From the NCBI RefSeq assembly GCF_030811215.1, contig NZ_JAUSQM010000001.1:4057071-4121070 (forward strand): a stretch of 64,000 bases of DNA. Reading direction: 5' to 3'. Under the pieces are notes generated by a model. It was not told the DNA's origin, made no database searches, and saw nothing but the letters and a program-made list of their open reading frames with translations. This DNA comes from Nocardioides massiliensis. Lineage in GTDB: Bacteria > Actinomycetota > Actinomycetes > Propionibacteriales > Nocardioidaceae. Numbering within the stretch: the first letter of the stretch is position 1; the number at the start of each line of letters is the position of its first letter. Positions 29,966 to 40,039 of this stretch are shown here, one piece after another. The position numbers were made by a program, and so were the translations under genes.

Positions 29966-30970
29966 TCACCGCACGCGGCGTACGGCGACGGGCTCGACCA
30001 CGCCGAACCCCCGCAGCGGGCGGGCCGGCAGCGCCTGGGTCGAGAACAGGTCCCCGGGCAGCACGGCGGCGGTGTCGGGCGCGACGATGACCCGGTTGCG
30101 CCGCGCGACCGCGGTCAACCGGGCGGCCAGGTTGACCGGCGGGCCGTAGACGTCGCCGAGCCGCTGGGTGACGGGTCCGGACGCGAGCCCGACACGCACG
30201 TCGGGCAGGCGCTTGTCGCGCCCGATGACCTGCACGATGTCCTCGGCGATGTGCACCCCCGTCACCGGGTCCTCGGCGACGTAGAGGACCGAGTCGCCGA
30301 TGCTCTTGATGACCCGACCGCGCCGGCTCGCGACCACGTCGGTGCAGCGGCTCTCGAAGACCTCGACCAAGTCGCCGATCTCGTCCTGGTTGAGCTGGTT
30401 CGACAACGCCGTGAACCCGACCAGGTCGGCGAAGCCGACCGTGAACTCGACGACGTGCAGGTCGCTGCCGGGTGCGTGCAGCGCCTCGAGGCGGCCGACG
30501 GCGACCGCGAGGTGACGGCGCCAGGCATAGACGAGCAGCTCCTCGAACGTGGGCCCCACGCGCTCGACGAGGTCGAGTGCCCCCTCGACGAGCCGGTCGG
30601 GGCCGAGCTGGAGGTGCCCCAGCTCCTCGACGCGGGTGCTGAGGGTCGCGATCTGCCAGTCCGCGAGCTTGCCCATCGTCTGGCCCAGCGCACGGGTGAG
30701 CTGCACGGCCGTGTCGAGGTCGACGATCTCGTCGCCGATGGCGTCCACGAGCAGGCTCAGGGCTTGGGCGTCCGCTTCGGAGAAGGCCGCCTCACCACCG
30801 GCGTCGGGGAAGCCCAGCGCGCGCCAGAGTCGCCGGGCGTCGGCCTCGTCGACCCCGGCCGCTGCCGCGACCTCGGTGCTCGTGAGCGCCGCCTGGTCCT
30901 CACCGAGGCCGAGGATCGCGTGCGAGAGCTGGTCCCGCCTGGGAGGTGGCGGAGGCGTGGGCGTGGACAC
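29966..30970 (-). CDS. Class III adenylate/guanylate cyclase with regulatory N-terminal domain
   Basis: This 334-residue soluble cyclase makes cAMP (or cGMP). The catalytic domain spans about 165-325, with metal-binding 'GFADLVGFTALSNQ', the second Asp in 'VIKSIGDSVLYVAEDP' and the transition-state pair in 'VYGPPVNLAARLTAVARR'. The N-terminal part contains 'TSTEVAAAAGVDEADARRLW', similar to the autoinhibitory domain of mycobacterial Rv1264-type and Rv2212-type cyclases. No membrane segment is seen. It sits 3 bp downstream of the PH-domain gene, in a run of minus-strand genes with birA. Confidence 0.9.
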   Translation of the reverse strand: MSTPTPPPPPRRDQLSHAILGLGEDQAALTSTEVAAAAGVDEADARRLWRALGFPDAGGEAAFSEADAQALSLLVDAIGDEIVDLDTAVQLTRALGQTMGKLADWQIATLSTRVEELGHLQLGPDRLVEGALDLVERVGPTFEELLVYAWRRHLAVAVGRLEALHAPGSDLHVVEFTVGFADLVGFTALSNQLNQDEIGDLVEVFESRCTDVVASRRGRVIKSIGDSVLYVAEDPVTGVHIAEDIVQVIGRDKRLPDVRVGLASGPVTQRLGDVYGPPVNLAARLTAVARRNRVIVAPDTAAVLPGDLFSTQALPARPLRGFGVVEPVAVRRVR

Positions 30971-30973
30971 CGC

Positions 30974-31486
30974 TCAGGTGCCGTCGTCGCTGCGGTCGCG
31001 CGACGACAGCTGGTGCAGCTCCTCCGCGACGCGCATCTGGACCCGCTCGACCTGCGGGATGTCGTGCAGCTGCACCGACCCGGCCTCGCTGGCATCGCTC
31101 ACGACCAGGGTGCCGCACCGGAAGATCCGGTCGACGACCCCGATGTCGAAGTCCACGCCACTGATGCGGTTCAGCGGGATGGTGCGTCCCTTGCGGGCGA
31201 TGAAGCCCGAGCGCGCGATGAACCGGCGGTTGGTGAACGTGTAGGTCGTGGTCAGCCAGTTGACGAGGGGCCGCAGGAAGCACCACGCCAACAGCAGCGC
31301 CGCGACCACCCAGATCACCCACAGCAGCGGGGTGCGGGCATCGCCGTCGGGCAGGGTCGAGGCGAACGCCGCGACCCCGACGACGATCAGGGCCACCAAC
31401 GTGGGCACGAACATCGCCTTCACGTGGGTGCGCGTGGTGACGACGATGGTCTCGCCGTCGTTCAGCAGGCGCTGCGGAAAGGACAC
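30974..31486 (-). CDS. Bacterial PH-domain membrane protein (YdbS-like)
   Basis: This 170-residue protein has two transmembrane helices (about 25-43 and 54-76) followed by a bacterial pleckstrin-homology domain: 'YTFTNRRFIARSGFIARKGR', 'IPLNRISGVDFDIGVVDRIF', 'CGTLVVSDASEAGSVQLHDI'. It is a membrane-anchored protein of the DUF304 type, and its molecular role is unknown. It lies 18 bp downstream of birA and 3 bp upstream of the cyclase gene on the same strand, so the three probably share a transcript. Confidence 0.88.
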   Translation of the reverse strand: MSFPQRLLNDGETIVVTTRTHVKAMFVPTLVALIVVGVAAFASTLPDGDARTPLLWVIWVVAALLLAWCFLRPLVNWLTTTYTFTNRRFIARSGFIARKGRTIPLNRISGVDFDIGVVDRIFRCGTLVVSDASEAGSVQLHDIPQVERVQMRVAEELHQLSSRDRSDDGT

Positions 31487-31504
31487 GCGCGCATCATGAC
31501 ACGG

Positions 31505-32353
31505 TCAGGGCGTACGCCGCGCGTGCACCACGTCGCCCGCGTGGAACGTCCGGCGCACCGGGGTGCCCGCGTCGTCGGTCCCGGACACGACCAACGCCCC
31601 GGACGCGTCCACGGACGTGACCGTCCCCGCGAAGGCGGTGCCGTCGGGAAGCTCGACGGTGACCTCGCGGTCGACGGACACGCAACGGCGCAGGTACGAC
31701 GCGTGCAGACCCCGCGCCGGGTCCCCGGCCTCCCCGCGCCACTCCAGGTAGAGCGCCTCGAACGTGCGCAGGACCTCACGCAGCACGACGGTGCGGTCGG
31801 GCACCGCCTCCCCCGCCCCCACCTCGAGCGCGAGCGAGGTGGCGGTGGCCGCAGGCAGCTCGCCGGCACGCATCCCGACGTTGAGGCCGACACCGACCAC
31901 GGCGGCCGGGCCGTGCGCGCCCTCGACCCGCTCGACCAGGATCCCGGCGACCTTGCGGTCGTCGACCAGGACGTCGTTGGGCCACTTGACCCCCGCGGCG
32001 ACGCCGGTCGCACGGCGTACGCCCTCGGCGACGGCGACCCCGGTCAGCAGCGGCAGCCACGGCCAGCGCTCGGCCGGCACCGGTGCCGGCGTCAGGAGGA
32101 CGGAGAACGTCAGCGCGGTGCCGGGTGGTGTCGTCCAGACCCGGTCCAACCGGCCCCGGCCGGCGGTCTGGTGGTCGGCCACCACGACCAGACCCTCGGC
32201 CTCCCCGTCCCGGGCGGCAGCGGCCGCGAGCGCATTCGTGGAGCCGGCGGCCTCGTGCAGGTCGACGCGGCGCCACAGGGAAGCCCCCCGCGTCAGCGCC
32301 TCGTGGAGCGCATCACGGTCAAGGGGTGGGCGGTCGAGATCGTCGAAGGTCAC
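31505..32353 (-). CDS. birA: Biotin--[acetyl-CoA carboxylase] ligase
   Basis: This 282-residue enzyme attaches biotin to acyl-CoA carboxylase via biotinyl-AMP. 'VVADHQTAGRGRLDRVWTTP' contains the biotinyl-AMP-binding Gly-Arg-Gly-Arg, and 'GVKWPNDVLVDDRKVAGILV' the Lys-Trp-Pro-Asn-Asp motif. There is no N-terminal helix-turn-helix, so it is the monofunctional class without repressor activity. It is divergent from the acyl-CoA carboxylase beta subunit gene, 44-47 bp apart, which joins the enzyme to its client pathway. Confidence 0.95.
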   Translation of the reverse strand: MTFDDLDRPPLDRDALHEALTRGASLWRRVDLHEAAGSTNALAAAAARDGEAEGLVVVADHQTAGRGRLDRVWTTPPGTALTFSVLLTPAPVPAERWPWLPLLTGVAVAEGVRRATGVAAGVKWPNDVLVDDRKVAGILVERVEGAHGPAAVVGVGLNVGMRAGELPAATATSLALEVGAGEAVPDRTVVLREVLRTFEALYLEWRGEAGDPARGLHASYLRRCVSVDREVTVELPDGTAFAGTVTSVDASGALVVSGTDDAGTPVRRTFHAGDVVHARRTP

Positions 32354-32397
32354 AGGTACTAGATTGACCGACGGCCTGTTGAGGACCCGAGGAGGTC
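32354..32397. promoter_or_regulatory. Compact divergent promoter birA / acyl-CoA carboxylase
   Basis: Only about 44 bp separate the two divergent starts. AGGAGG at 32389-32394 is a strong ribosome site for the carboxylase; TTG 32401 would be better spaced from it than GTG 32398. TAGATT near 32360-32366 resembles a -10 box for the plus strand. The birA transcript must begin almost at its start codon. Confidence 0.4.
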
Positions 32398-34028
<1,631 letters not shown>

Positions 34029-34032
<4 letters not shown>

Positions 34033-34295
34033 CCGCCCAATCCGCGACGAAGGAGCCTGGATTGGGCGGAACGGAGAAGGGCGCGAGCGAAGCGAGCTCC
34101 ACGCATTTTCTGATCCGTGGCGATGCTTCCCCGGAGGAGGTCGCTGCGCTGACCGCGGTCCTGACGGCACTCGCCTCCGGTGCCGGTGAGCCGGAGCGAC
34201 CTGCGCGGTCGGTCTGGGCGTCGCCGCAGCGCGCCGTACGCCGGCCCCACGCGCACGGTCGCGGGGCGTGGCGCAGCAGCGGCCTGCCGCGCTGA
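34029..34295 (+). CDS. Acyl-CoA carboxylase epsilon subunit
   Basis: A small 88-residue protein typical of actinobacterial AccE/PccE subunits, which stabilise the alpha-beta complex. The core '[20 protein letters not shown]' is the conserved helix, and the tail '[13 protein letters not shown]...[12 protein letters not shown]' ends in the characteristic Trp-x-x-Ser-Gly-Leu-Pro-Arg. The N-terminal 25 residues are poorly conserved and Gly/Ser/Ala-rich. The GTG start is inside the beta-subunit stop, so the two are coupled. Confidence 0.9.
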
Positions 34296-34391
34296 GCCTG
34301 GGCGGTCGACCCGTCAGGAGTTGCGCCGAACCTGCAGAAACCTTGCGGTGTAGTCCGACGCCGGTTGCAGCCGGTCCCCCAGACTGAGGTC

Positions 34392-35909
34392 GTGAACGGG
34401 AACCAGGACTCCCCCGCACCGCGCGGTCACGACGCGCAGCGGTTGCAGGGCACACCACGTGATGCCGACCTGTCGGCGTACGTCCGTGCGCTCCCTCCCC
34501 CGGACCCGCAGATGATGGCCTACGCGCCGTCGTTCCTGTCCGAGCTCGAGCAGATCCCGGTCTACCGCCCGACGGTCGGCTGCGTCATCCCCTGCTACAA
34601 CGAGGAAGCCACCATCGGTGCGGTCCTCGACTCGCTGCTCAACCAGACCCGGCTGCCCGACGTCATCCACGTCGTCGTCAACAACACGACCGACGACACC
34701 GTCGAGGTCGCCAGCCACTACGCCGGTCTGCACGTGCGCACCGACAAGACCGGCAACGAGCAGACCTGCGAGATCTTCGTCCACGACATCGGCGAGAACC
34801 CCGACAAGAAGGTCGGCGCTCTCAACTACGGCTACTCGCTGGTCGAGGGGTGCGACTACCTGCTCGGGGTCGACGGCGACACGACCGCCGAGCCCAACGC
34901 CGTGCAGTCGCTGGTCGACGAGATCGCCAGCGACGACCGCATCGGCGGCATCTCGGCGATCTACAGCATCGACGACAGCGCCCTGAGCAACCCGATGGCG
35001 AAGTTCCTCATCGCCGGCCAGCGCGCGCAGTTCGCGGCGTTCAACATGCAGAACCTCCTGCGCGGACGCAACATGGCCGTGCTCGGCGGCCAGTTCTCGA
35101 TCTTCTCCACCCAGGCGCTGCGCGACGTCGTCAACCGGACCCACCAGCGCTACCCGTGGGTCCGCGACAGCGAGGTGGAGGACTCCCTGCTGTCGCTGGA
35201 GATCAAGAGCGCCGGCTACCTGACCAAGATCAGCGCGGTGGCGCGTGCCCACGTCGGCGGCATGACCACGCTGCGGTCGCTGGACGCCCAGCAGGTGAAG
35301 TGGAACTTCGGCGCGATCGAGCTCATGTGGCCCGGCCAGCGCGGCGACACGAAGGGCCAGCCGTTCCACCCCAACCTGCGCCTGCGGTGGTTCGAGCAGG
35401 CCTCGATGGTCACCAACCTGCTCACCCGCACGCTGTTCTTCATGCTGCTGGGCGGCTCGTTGTCGATCAGCGCGTTCGTGTTCAACCCGCTGTGGCTGAT
35501 CCCCCCGACGGTCGCGACGATCCTGAACTACCGCGTGGCGAAGTCGATGCACTACGCCAACAAGCGCGACTACGCGTTCGCCCTGTTCATCCCGTTCGCC
35601 GAGGCCTACATGTGGATCCGGCTCGGCCACTTCGTGCGGTCCTGGGCGAAGTTCGCCAGCCGCACCCAGACCGACAACTGGGCCGCCCAGGCGAAGGCCG
35701 AGCGCGGCGCCGGCAACAGCCACTGGACGCCGGTGATCGTGCTGGTGGTCTTCCTCGGCGTGATGGCCGCGGTGTGGACCCAGCTGTCGATCACCACCAA
35801 GTCCGACATCCTTGCGGTCGGCTGGCCGATCCTCGGTGCGATCACCATCGCCCAGACGGCATGGATGATGTTGAAGATCCTGCGACGCTACAAGGGGTTC
35901 AAGGCATGA
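34392..35909 (+). CDS. Membrane processive glycosyltransferase, GT2 (cellulose/hyaluronan-synthase-like)
   Basis: This 505-residue GT2 enzyme likely polymerises a beta-linked glycan at the membrane. 'PTVGCVIPCYNEEATIGAVL' opens the GT-A domain; 'DYLLGVDGDTTAEPNAV' is the DxD metal site, 'RDSEVEDSLLSLEIKSAG' the catalytic acid region, and 'AQQVKWNF' a variant of the QxxRW processivity motif with Lys for Arg. Three to four transmembrane helices follow (about 355-400 and 440-490). I chose GTG 34392 because TGAGG lies just upstream; the TTG at 34365 is a weaker start. It overlaps the lipoprotein gene by 4 bp. There is no PilZ domain. Confidence 0.87.
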   Translation: MNGNQDSPAPRGHDAQRLQGTPRDADLSAYVRALPPPDPQMMAYAPSFLSELEQIPVYRPTVGCVIPCYNEEATIGAVLDSLLNQTRLPDVIHVVVNNTTDDTVEVASHYAGLHVRTDKTGNEQTCEIFVHDIGENPDKKVGALNYGYSLVEGCDYLLGVDGDTTAEPNAVQSLVDEIASDDRIGGISAIYSIDDSALSNPMAKFLIAGQRAQFAAFNMQNLLRGRNMAVLGGQFSIFSTQALRDVVNRTHQRYPWVRDSEVEDSLLSLEIKSAGYLTKISAVARAHVGGMTTLRSLDAQQVKWNFGAIELMWPGQRGDTKGQPFHPNLRLRWFEQASMVTNLLTRTLFFMLLGGSLSISAFVFNPLWLIPPTVATILNYRVAKSMHYANKRDYAFALFIPFAEAYMWIRLGHFVRSWAKFASRTQTDNWAAQAKAERGAGNSHWTPVIVLVVFLGVMAAVWTQLSITTKSDILAVGWPILGAITIAQTAWMMLKILRRYKGFKA

Positions 35910-36649
35910 CGCCCACGACCGGCACGACACCTCGGCAGACCCCGCGTCGCCGCACCCGCGCGGCACTCGCCCTCGCCTTGGCGCTGACACTGCTGCTCTC
36001 GGGCTGCAGCATGCTCGGCGACTTCACCGCTGCCGACCCGACGCCCACGCCGACAGCCACCCCGTCGAAGAACCCCACGCCGTACCCGACGCAGTTCACC
36101 AACGACGGCACCTTCCAGTCGCACACGCGGGTGCGCAACCTGGACTTCGTCTACACGCTGTGGCCGACCAAGGCGACCCCGGAGACCAACCTCTGGTTCC
36201 CCCGCGGGGACAAGTTCTTCTCGTTCACGTTCACCGTCTACGACCTCAACCGCAAGCTGCGCGACCGGTTCGCCACGAAGCGGAAGGTCTGGCTGGGCAA
36301 CATCATGGTGACGTCGCAGACCAAGAACACCTCCGGCACCATCGAGGAGCCCTACTACCTCGACGCCGACGCGAAGCGGATCACCTTCGACCCTGAGCCG
36401 GTCTCCAACCGCCACGGCATGCTGATCACGTCGCCGAAGGGCGCCTTCGAGCTGCGCAACCAGAAGATCGGCACGCTCGACATGGACACGATCGGCGTCG
36501 ACCTGACCTTCCGCGCGACCGTCTTCATCGAGACCCGTCCCGGCTCCGACGAGTACCGCCGCCGGGTGATCCGGCAGAAGGTGCCGATGTCGATCTTCCC
36601 GTCGGAGCAGGCCACACAGGTGAAGAAGATCCCCTTCACCGCCAACTGA
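35906..36649 (+). CDS. Lipoprotein of unknown function coupled to the GT2 synthase
   Basis: This 247-residue protein has an Arg-rich N-terminus, a hydrophobic core and a lipobox LSGC with Cys near residue 34, so it should be lipid-anchored outside the membrane. A Thr/Pro-rich spacer (about 45-65) precedes a globular beta-rich domain that includes 'NLWFPRGDKFFSFTFTVYDL'. ATG 35906 overlaps the synthase stop by 4 bp, suggesting a dedicated accessory role in glycan synthesis or export. I recognise no domain family. Confidence 0.8.
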   Translation: MTPTTGTTPRQTPRRRTRAALALALALTLLLSGCSMLGDFTAADPTPTPTATPSKNPTPYPTQFTNDGTFQSHTRVRNLDFVYTLWPTKATPETNLWFPRGDKFFSFTFTVYDLNRKLRDRFATKRKVWLGNIMVTSQTKNTSGTIEEPYYLDADAKRITFDPEPVSNRHGMLITSPKGAFELRNQKIGTLDMDTIGVDLTFRATVFIETRPGSDEYRRRVIRQKVPMSIFPSEQATQVKKIPFTAN

Positions 36650-36651
36650 CA

Positions 36652-36669
36652 GGGCCCGCCCCCGGGCCC
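36652..36669. terminator. Bidirectional terminator hairpin
   Basis: GGGCCCG, a four-C loop, then CGGGCCC: a perfect 7-bp GC-only stem in the 22-bp gap between the convergent lipoprotein and response-regulator genes. It can end transcription from both sides, though without T-runs. Confidence 0.6.
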
Positions 36670-36671
36670 GC

Positions 36672-37694
36672 TCAGTCGGGGATGGCGAGCCGGTAGCCGA
36701 CGCCGCGCACGGTCTCGATCCAGCGCGGGTTGGCGCCGTCATCACCGATCTTGCGGCGGATGCTCTCCACGTGGGCCTCGACCTCACGCTTGTCGGCCTC
36801 GTTGACGAAGTAGGCCGTGACGTAGTTCTGGCCGCGCATCGTCAGGACCAGGTCGGCCTTGCTGCGCACGCGTCGCCCTGACATCAGCAGCGACGTGAGC
36901 AGCTCGAACTCCACGCTCGTGAGGTCGACCTGGCGCTGACCGACGGTGACGACCCGCTGGTCGGTGTTGACCGCCAGCTCGCCCACGCGGATCCAACCGC
37001 CCGTCGGCATGACCTGCGGCTCCGGGGCATACGGCAGCGGGGCCTGCGCGGCCGCCGCCGGCGCGGCGGCGTAGGCGGGCTGCTGCTGGGCCGGGGCCGG
37101 CTGCTGCACCGGCGGGGGCGCGGGCTGCGGGGCCGGCTGCTGGACCGGCGGGGGCGCGGGCTGCTCGGGTGCGGAGGTGCCGCTGATCGGCTGCAGCGAG
37201 GTGTTCTCCTGCAGCTGGCGCACAGCCTGCTCGGCCCAGGACTCGGCCGGCGGAGGCGGCGGGGCCGCGGGAGCCGGATCGGCGGGCGGCGCGACCGGCT
37301 CGTTCGGTCCGGTGCGGTGGCGCGGGCGGCGCAGCATCGACTCCGCGCGGGCGCGCAGCTCCCGGGGCCGGAACGGCTTGACGAGGTAGTCGTCGGCGCC
37401 GGCCTCGAGCCCGGAGATCACGTCGATCTCGTCACCGAGGCCGGTGATCATGATCAGGTAGGTCTGGCTGAACTCGCGGATCCGCTTCGCGACCGCGAAC
37501 CCGTCCATGCCGGGCATGTTGACGTCGAGGGTGGTGAGCAACGGGTTGTGCGCCCGCACCGCCTCGAGGCCCTCGGGACCGTCGGTGGCGACCACCGTGC
37601 GGAACCCGCTCTGGGTGAGAACCGTGTCGAGGAGCATCCGTACGTCGGGTTCGTCCTCGATGATGACGGCCACCCAGGCCTCGGCTGGATCCAT
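36672..37694 (-). CDS. Response regulator with receiver, long Pro/Ala/Gln linker and OmpR-type winged helix
   Basis: This 340-residue regulator has a CheY-like receiver (about 8-125) with acidic pocket 'VIIEDEPDV', phosphoacceptor Asp57 in 'TLDVNMPGMDG', Thr in 'LIMITGLGD' and Lys in 'YLVKPFRPREL'. A disordered linker of roughly 100 residues, rich in Pro, Ala and Gln, connects it to the winged helix (about 240-340: 'QVDLTSVEFELLTSLLMSGR', 'YRLAIPD'). Most OmpR-type regulators have very short linkers, so this one is unusual. ATG 37694 starts the receiver cleanly. No sensor kinase gene is adjacent. The neighbours are the GT2/lipoprotein pair and a GH6 glycanase. Confidence 0.9.
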   Translation of the reverse strand: MDPAEAWVAVIIEDEPDVRMLLDTVLTQSGFRTVVATDGPEGLEAVRAHNPLLTTLDVNMPGMDGFAVAKRIREFSQTYLIMITGLGDEIDVISGLEAGADDYLVKPFRPRELRARAESMLRRPRHRTGPNEPVAPPADPAPAAPPPPPAESWAEQAVRQLQENTSLQPISGTSAPEQPAPPPVQQPAPQPAPPPVQQPAPAQQQPAYAAAPAAAAQAPLPYAPEPQVMPTGGWIRVGELAVNTDQRVVTVGQRQVDLTSVEFELLTSLLMSGRRVRSKADLVLTMRGQNYVTAYFVNEADKREVEAHVESIRRKIGDDGANPRWIETVRGVGYRLAIPD

Positions 37695-37772
37695 GAGGCC
37701 GACTCTAACAACGCGCACGCGGGCAAGGCGCTTCCTGCGCGCCGGACCTCTGCAAGGAAGTCCGAAGATCGC

Positions 37773-38846
37773 TCACCAGCCGGCAGCGCGCGCCAGCTCG
37801 ACCGCGCGCTCGGGCCAGAAGGTGCCGGCCGGTGGTCCGCCGTTGCAGGTGCCGTCGCTCTCGCCGGGCGGCTTGATCCACAGGCGCGCGTCCCAGACCT
37901 CCTCCTCGGCGGCGCCGGGCGGGGCGCCGAGCGCGAGACCGGGGGCGTTGCAGAAGGTCTCCCCCGCGCCGTTGCCGTTGCGGCCGGTGTCGACGACGGC
38001 GTGCACGGCAACGGGCAGCTCGGCGTTGATCGCGTCGGCGTACGCCAGCTCCAGCGCCTCCGGCTGGGAGTTGGCGACGTTGGTGGCGAAGCCCCGCACC
38101 CGCTCGACCCCCACGTCCTCGAGCAGGTCGGCGACCTCCTCGGGTGTGCGCCAGCCGGAGTGCCCGGCATCGATATACACCGCGGCCCGCGACTCGGCCA
38201 GGAGGCCGACCGCCTGCCGGATCAGGTCGATCCGGGACCCGAGCTCGGCGCACTCCAGCACCGAGACGAGCGCGTCTGGCTCGAGCACCACCGCCGCCCG
38301 GTCGGCGCGCTCGAGACCCTCGACGATCTCCCCGATCCAGTCGACGTACTCCTCAGCGGCGAGCCCGCCGGCCGAGAAGCCACCGGTGCAGTCCCGTTGG
38401 GGGATGCCGTAGACCACGAGCACCGGCACGGTGTCCCCGGCCTCGGCGACGACGCGCTCGACGTGCCGGCCGACGTCACCCGGACCGTGCTCCTCCGGGA
38501 CCAGCCAGATCCCCTGCGGGGTCTCGGCCAACCGACGCAGGACCGGCGCGTCCGGGCTGCCCGCGTCCTCTGCCGCCTGAGCACCCTGCGCCGTGCGGGA
38601 GGAGGGGTCGGCGTACGCCGGGTGCTCGGCGAACGGGTTCACCTCCTGCGAACCCGGGCCCCAGGGCGCACGGAAGTTCGTGACCAGCCCCAGGACGCCA
38701 CCGACGACCAGCGCGATGACGACCACGCCGACCACGACGAGCGGTGCGACGACCCACCACGGCGGGCGCGGACGGCGCGACGGCTCCGGGGGCGCTGGTT
38801 CGAAGAGGTGGGCCCACGCGGACGTCGGGCGCTCGTGGGGATCCAC
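37773..38846 (-). CDS. Glycoside hydrolase family 6 (cellulase-type), membrane-anchored
   Basis: This protein of about 357 residues hydrolyses beta-1,4-glucan-like chains outside the membrane. One transmembrane helix near residues 30-57 precedes the GH6 domain, which shows 'PVLVVYGIPQRDCTGG', 'AVVLEPDALV', 'AAVYIDAGHSGWRTPEEVAD', 'GFATNVANSQ' and the C-terminal 'DARLWIKPPGESDGTCNG' with the catalytic-region Asp. GTG 38846 is used, but an in-frame ATG at 38879 is possible and would overlap the divergent DUF2277 start. Its presence near a processive GT2 gene fits glycan-trimming during export. Confidence 0.88.
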   Translation of the reverse strand: MDPHERPTSAWAHLFEPAPPEPSRRPRPPWWVVAPLVVVGVVVIALVVGGVLGLVTNFRAPWGPGSQEVNPFAEHPAYADPSSRTAQGAQAAEDAGSPDAPVLRRLAETPQGIWLVPEEHGPGDVGRHVERVVAEAGDTVPVLVVYGIPQRDCTGGFSAGGLAAEEYVDWIGEIVEGLERADRAAVVLEPDALVSVLECAELGSRIDLIRQAVGLLAESRAAVYIDAGHSGWRTPEEVADLLEDVGVERVRGFATNVANSQPEALELAYADAINAELPVAVHAVVDTGRNGNGAGETFCNAPGLALGAPPGAAEEEVWDARLWIKPPGESDGTCNGGPPAGTFWPERAVELARAAGW

Positions 38847-38877
38847 GGCGTCACGATAGTGGGCGTACCGTTGCTCC

Positions 38878-39147
38878 ATGTGCCGCAACATCCGCACCCT
38901 GCACAACTTCGCGCCGCCGGCGACCGACGACGAGGTGCACGCCGCCGCGCTGCAGTACGTCCGCAAGGTCAGCGGCTCGACCAAGCCGTCCCAGGCCAAC
39001 CAGGAGGCCTTCGACGCCGCCGTCCGCGAGGTCGCAGCGACGACCCAGCGGCTGCTCGACCAGCTGACGACCACCGCGCCACCGAAGGACCGCGAGGTCG
39101 AGGCGGCGAAGGCCCGGGCCCGTGCTGAGATCCGCTACGCGCGCTGA
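38878..39147 (+). CDS. DUF2277 family protein
   Basis: This 89-residue protein matches DUF2277, a small family common in actinobacteria. It starts 'MCRNIRTLHNFAPPATDDEV' and contains 'AALQYVRKVSGSTKPSQANQ', the family's most conserved run. It may be DNA-binding or simply helical; the function is not known. Its end overlaps the sirtuin gene by 26 bp. Confidence 0.88.
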   Translation: MCRNIRTLHNFAPPATDDEVHAAALQYVRKVSGSTKPSQANQEAFDAAVREVAATTQRLLDQLTTTAPPKDREVEAAKARARAEIRYAR

Positions 39148-40030
39148 CACCCGAGCCGATCCGCTGGCCGACCCGCTGGCCGCCGCGCTCGACCTGCTCG
39201 CCGGTCGCGCGCTCGTGACGCTGACCGGCGCCGGTCTCTCCACCGACTCCGGGATCCCCGACTACCGCGGACCGTCGGCGCCGGACCGGACGCCGATGAC
39301 GTACGCCGAGTTCCGCTCGGGACCCGCCGCCCGCCAGCGCTACTGGGCGCGCAGCCACGTCGGGTGGTCGCGGATGCACACCGCCAACCCCAACCCGGGC
39401 CACCAGGCACTCGCCCGCCTCGAGGCCGCTGGCGCGCAGCGCTTCCTCATCACCCAGAACGTCGACGGCCTGCACGAGCAGGCCGGGTCGACCTCGATGG
39501 TCGCCCTGCACGGCCGGATCGCCGACGTCGTCTGCCTCGACTGCGGTGACCACAGCTCCCGGGCTCGCCTGCAGCAGGAGCTCGCCGCCCTCAACCCCGG
39601 GTACGCCGAGCGCCACGCCAGCGCGGCGGTGCGACCGGACGGCGACGTGCTCCTGGACGACACCGCTGACTTCGTCGTCCCCGACTGCGCGCGCTGCGGC
39701 GGCATGCTCAAGCCCGACGTGGTGTTCTTCGGCGAGAACGTTCCCAAGCCCCGGGTGCGGCGGTGCTTCGACGCGGTCGATGCGCTGACGCCAGCCGACG
39801 GCGCACTGCTGGTGGCGGGCTCGTCGCTGACGGTGATGTCGGGGTTCCGCTTCGTGCGTCGCTGCGCCCGTGCCGGCGTACCCGTGGTGATCATCAACCG
39901 CGGCGCGACCCGTGGCGACGAGCTCGCCACCCTGCGCCTCGACGCCGGGTGCAGCGAGACGCTGGGTGCGCTCGTTGCGGCGCTGTGTGGCGTCGAAAAC
40001 GATTCGCCTTCGGGGGTCGCTGCTCCGTAG
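39122..40030 (+). CDS. NAD-dependent protein deacylase, Sir2 family
   Basis: This 302-residue sirtuin removes acyl groups from lysines using NAD. 'LTGAGLSTDSGIPDYRG' and 'FLITQNVDGLHEQAGS' form the NAD site with the catalytic His in 'MVALHGRIADVVC'; the zinc ligands are 'CLDCG' and 'CARCGG', and 'KPDVVFFGENVP' follows. GTG 39122 gives a full-length protein and overlaps the DUF2277 gene. An ABC exporter gene starts 10 bp later. The protein substrate is unknown. Confidence 0.93.
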   Translation: MLRSATRADTRADPLADPLAAALDLLAGRALVTLTGAGLSTDSGIPDYRGPSAPDRTPMTYAEFRSGPAARQRYWARSHVGWSRMHTANPNPGHQALARLEAAGAQRFLITQNVDGLHEQAGSTSMVALHGRIADVVCLDCGDHSSRARLQQELAALNPGYAERHASAAVRPDGDVLLDDTADFVVPDCARCGGMLKPDVVFFGENVPKPRVRRCFDAVDALTPADGALLVAGSSLTVMSGFRFVRRCARAGVPVVIINRGATRGDELATLRLDAGCSETLGALVAALCGVENDSPSGVAAP

Positions 40031-40039
40031 CGTTGCCCG

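Noticed and set aside
34057..34110. Palindromic-repeat insertion in the epsilon-subunit linker (gcgcgagcgaagcgagctcc)
   Set aside because: It resembles REP-like sequence, but the frame is kept and epsilon N-termini are naturally variable; there is not enough signal to call an insertion.
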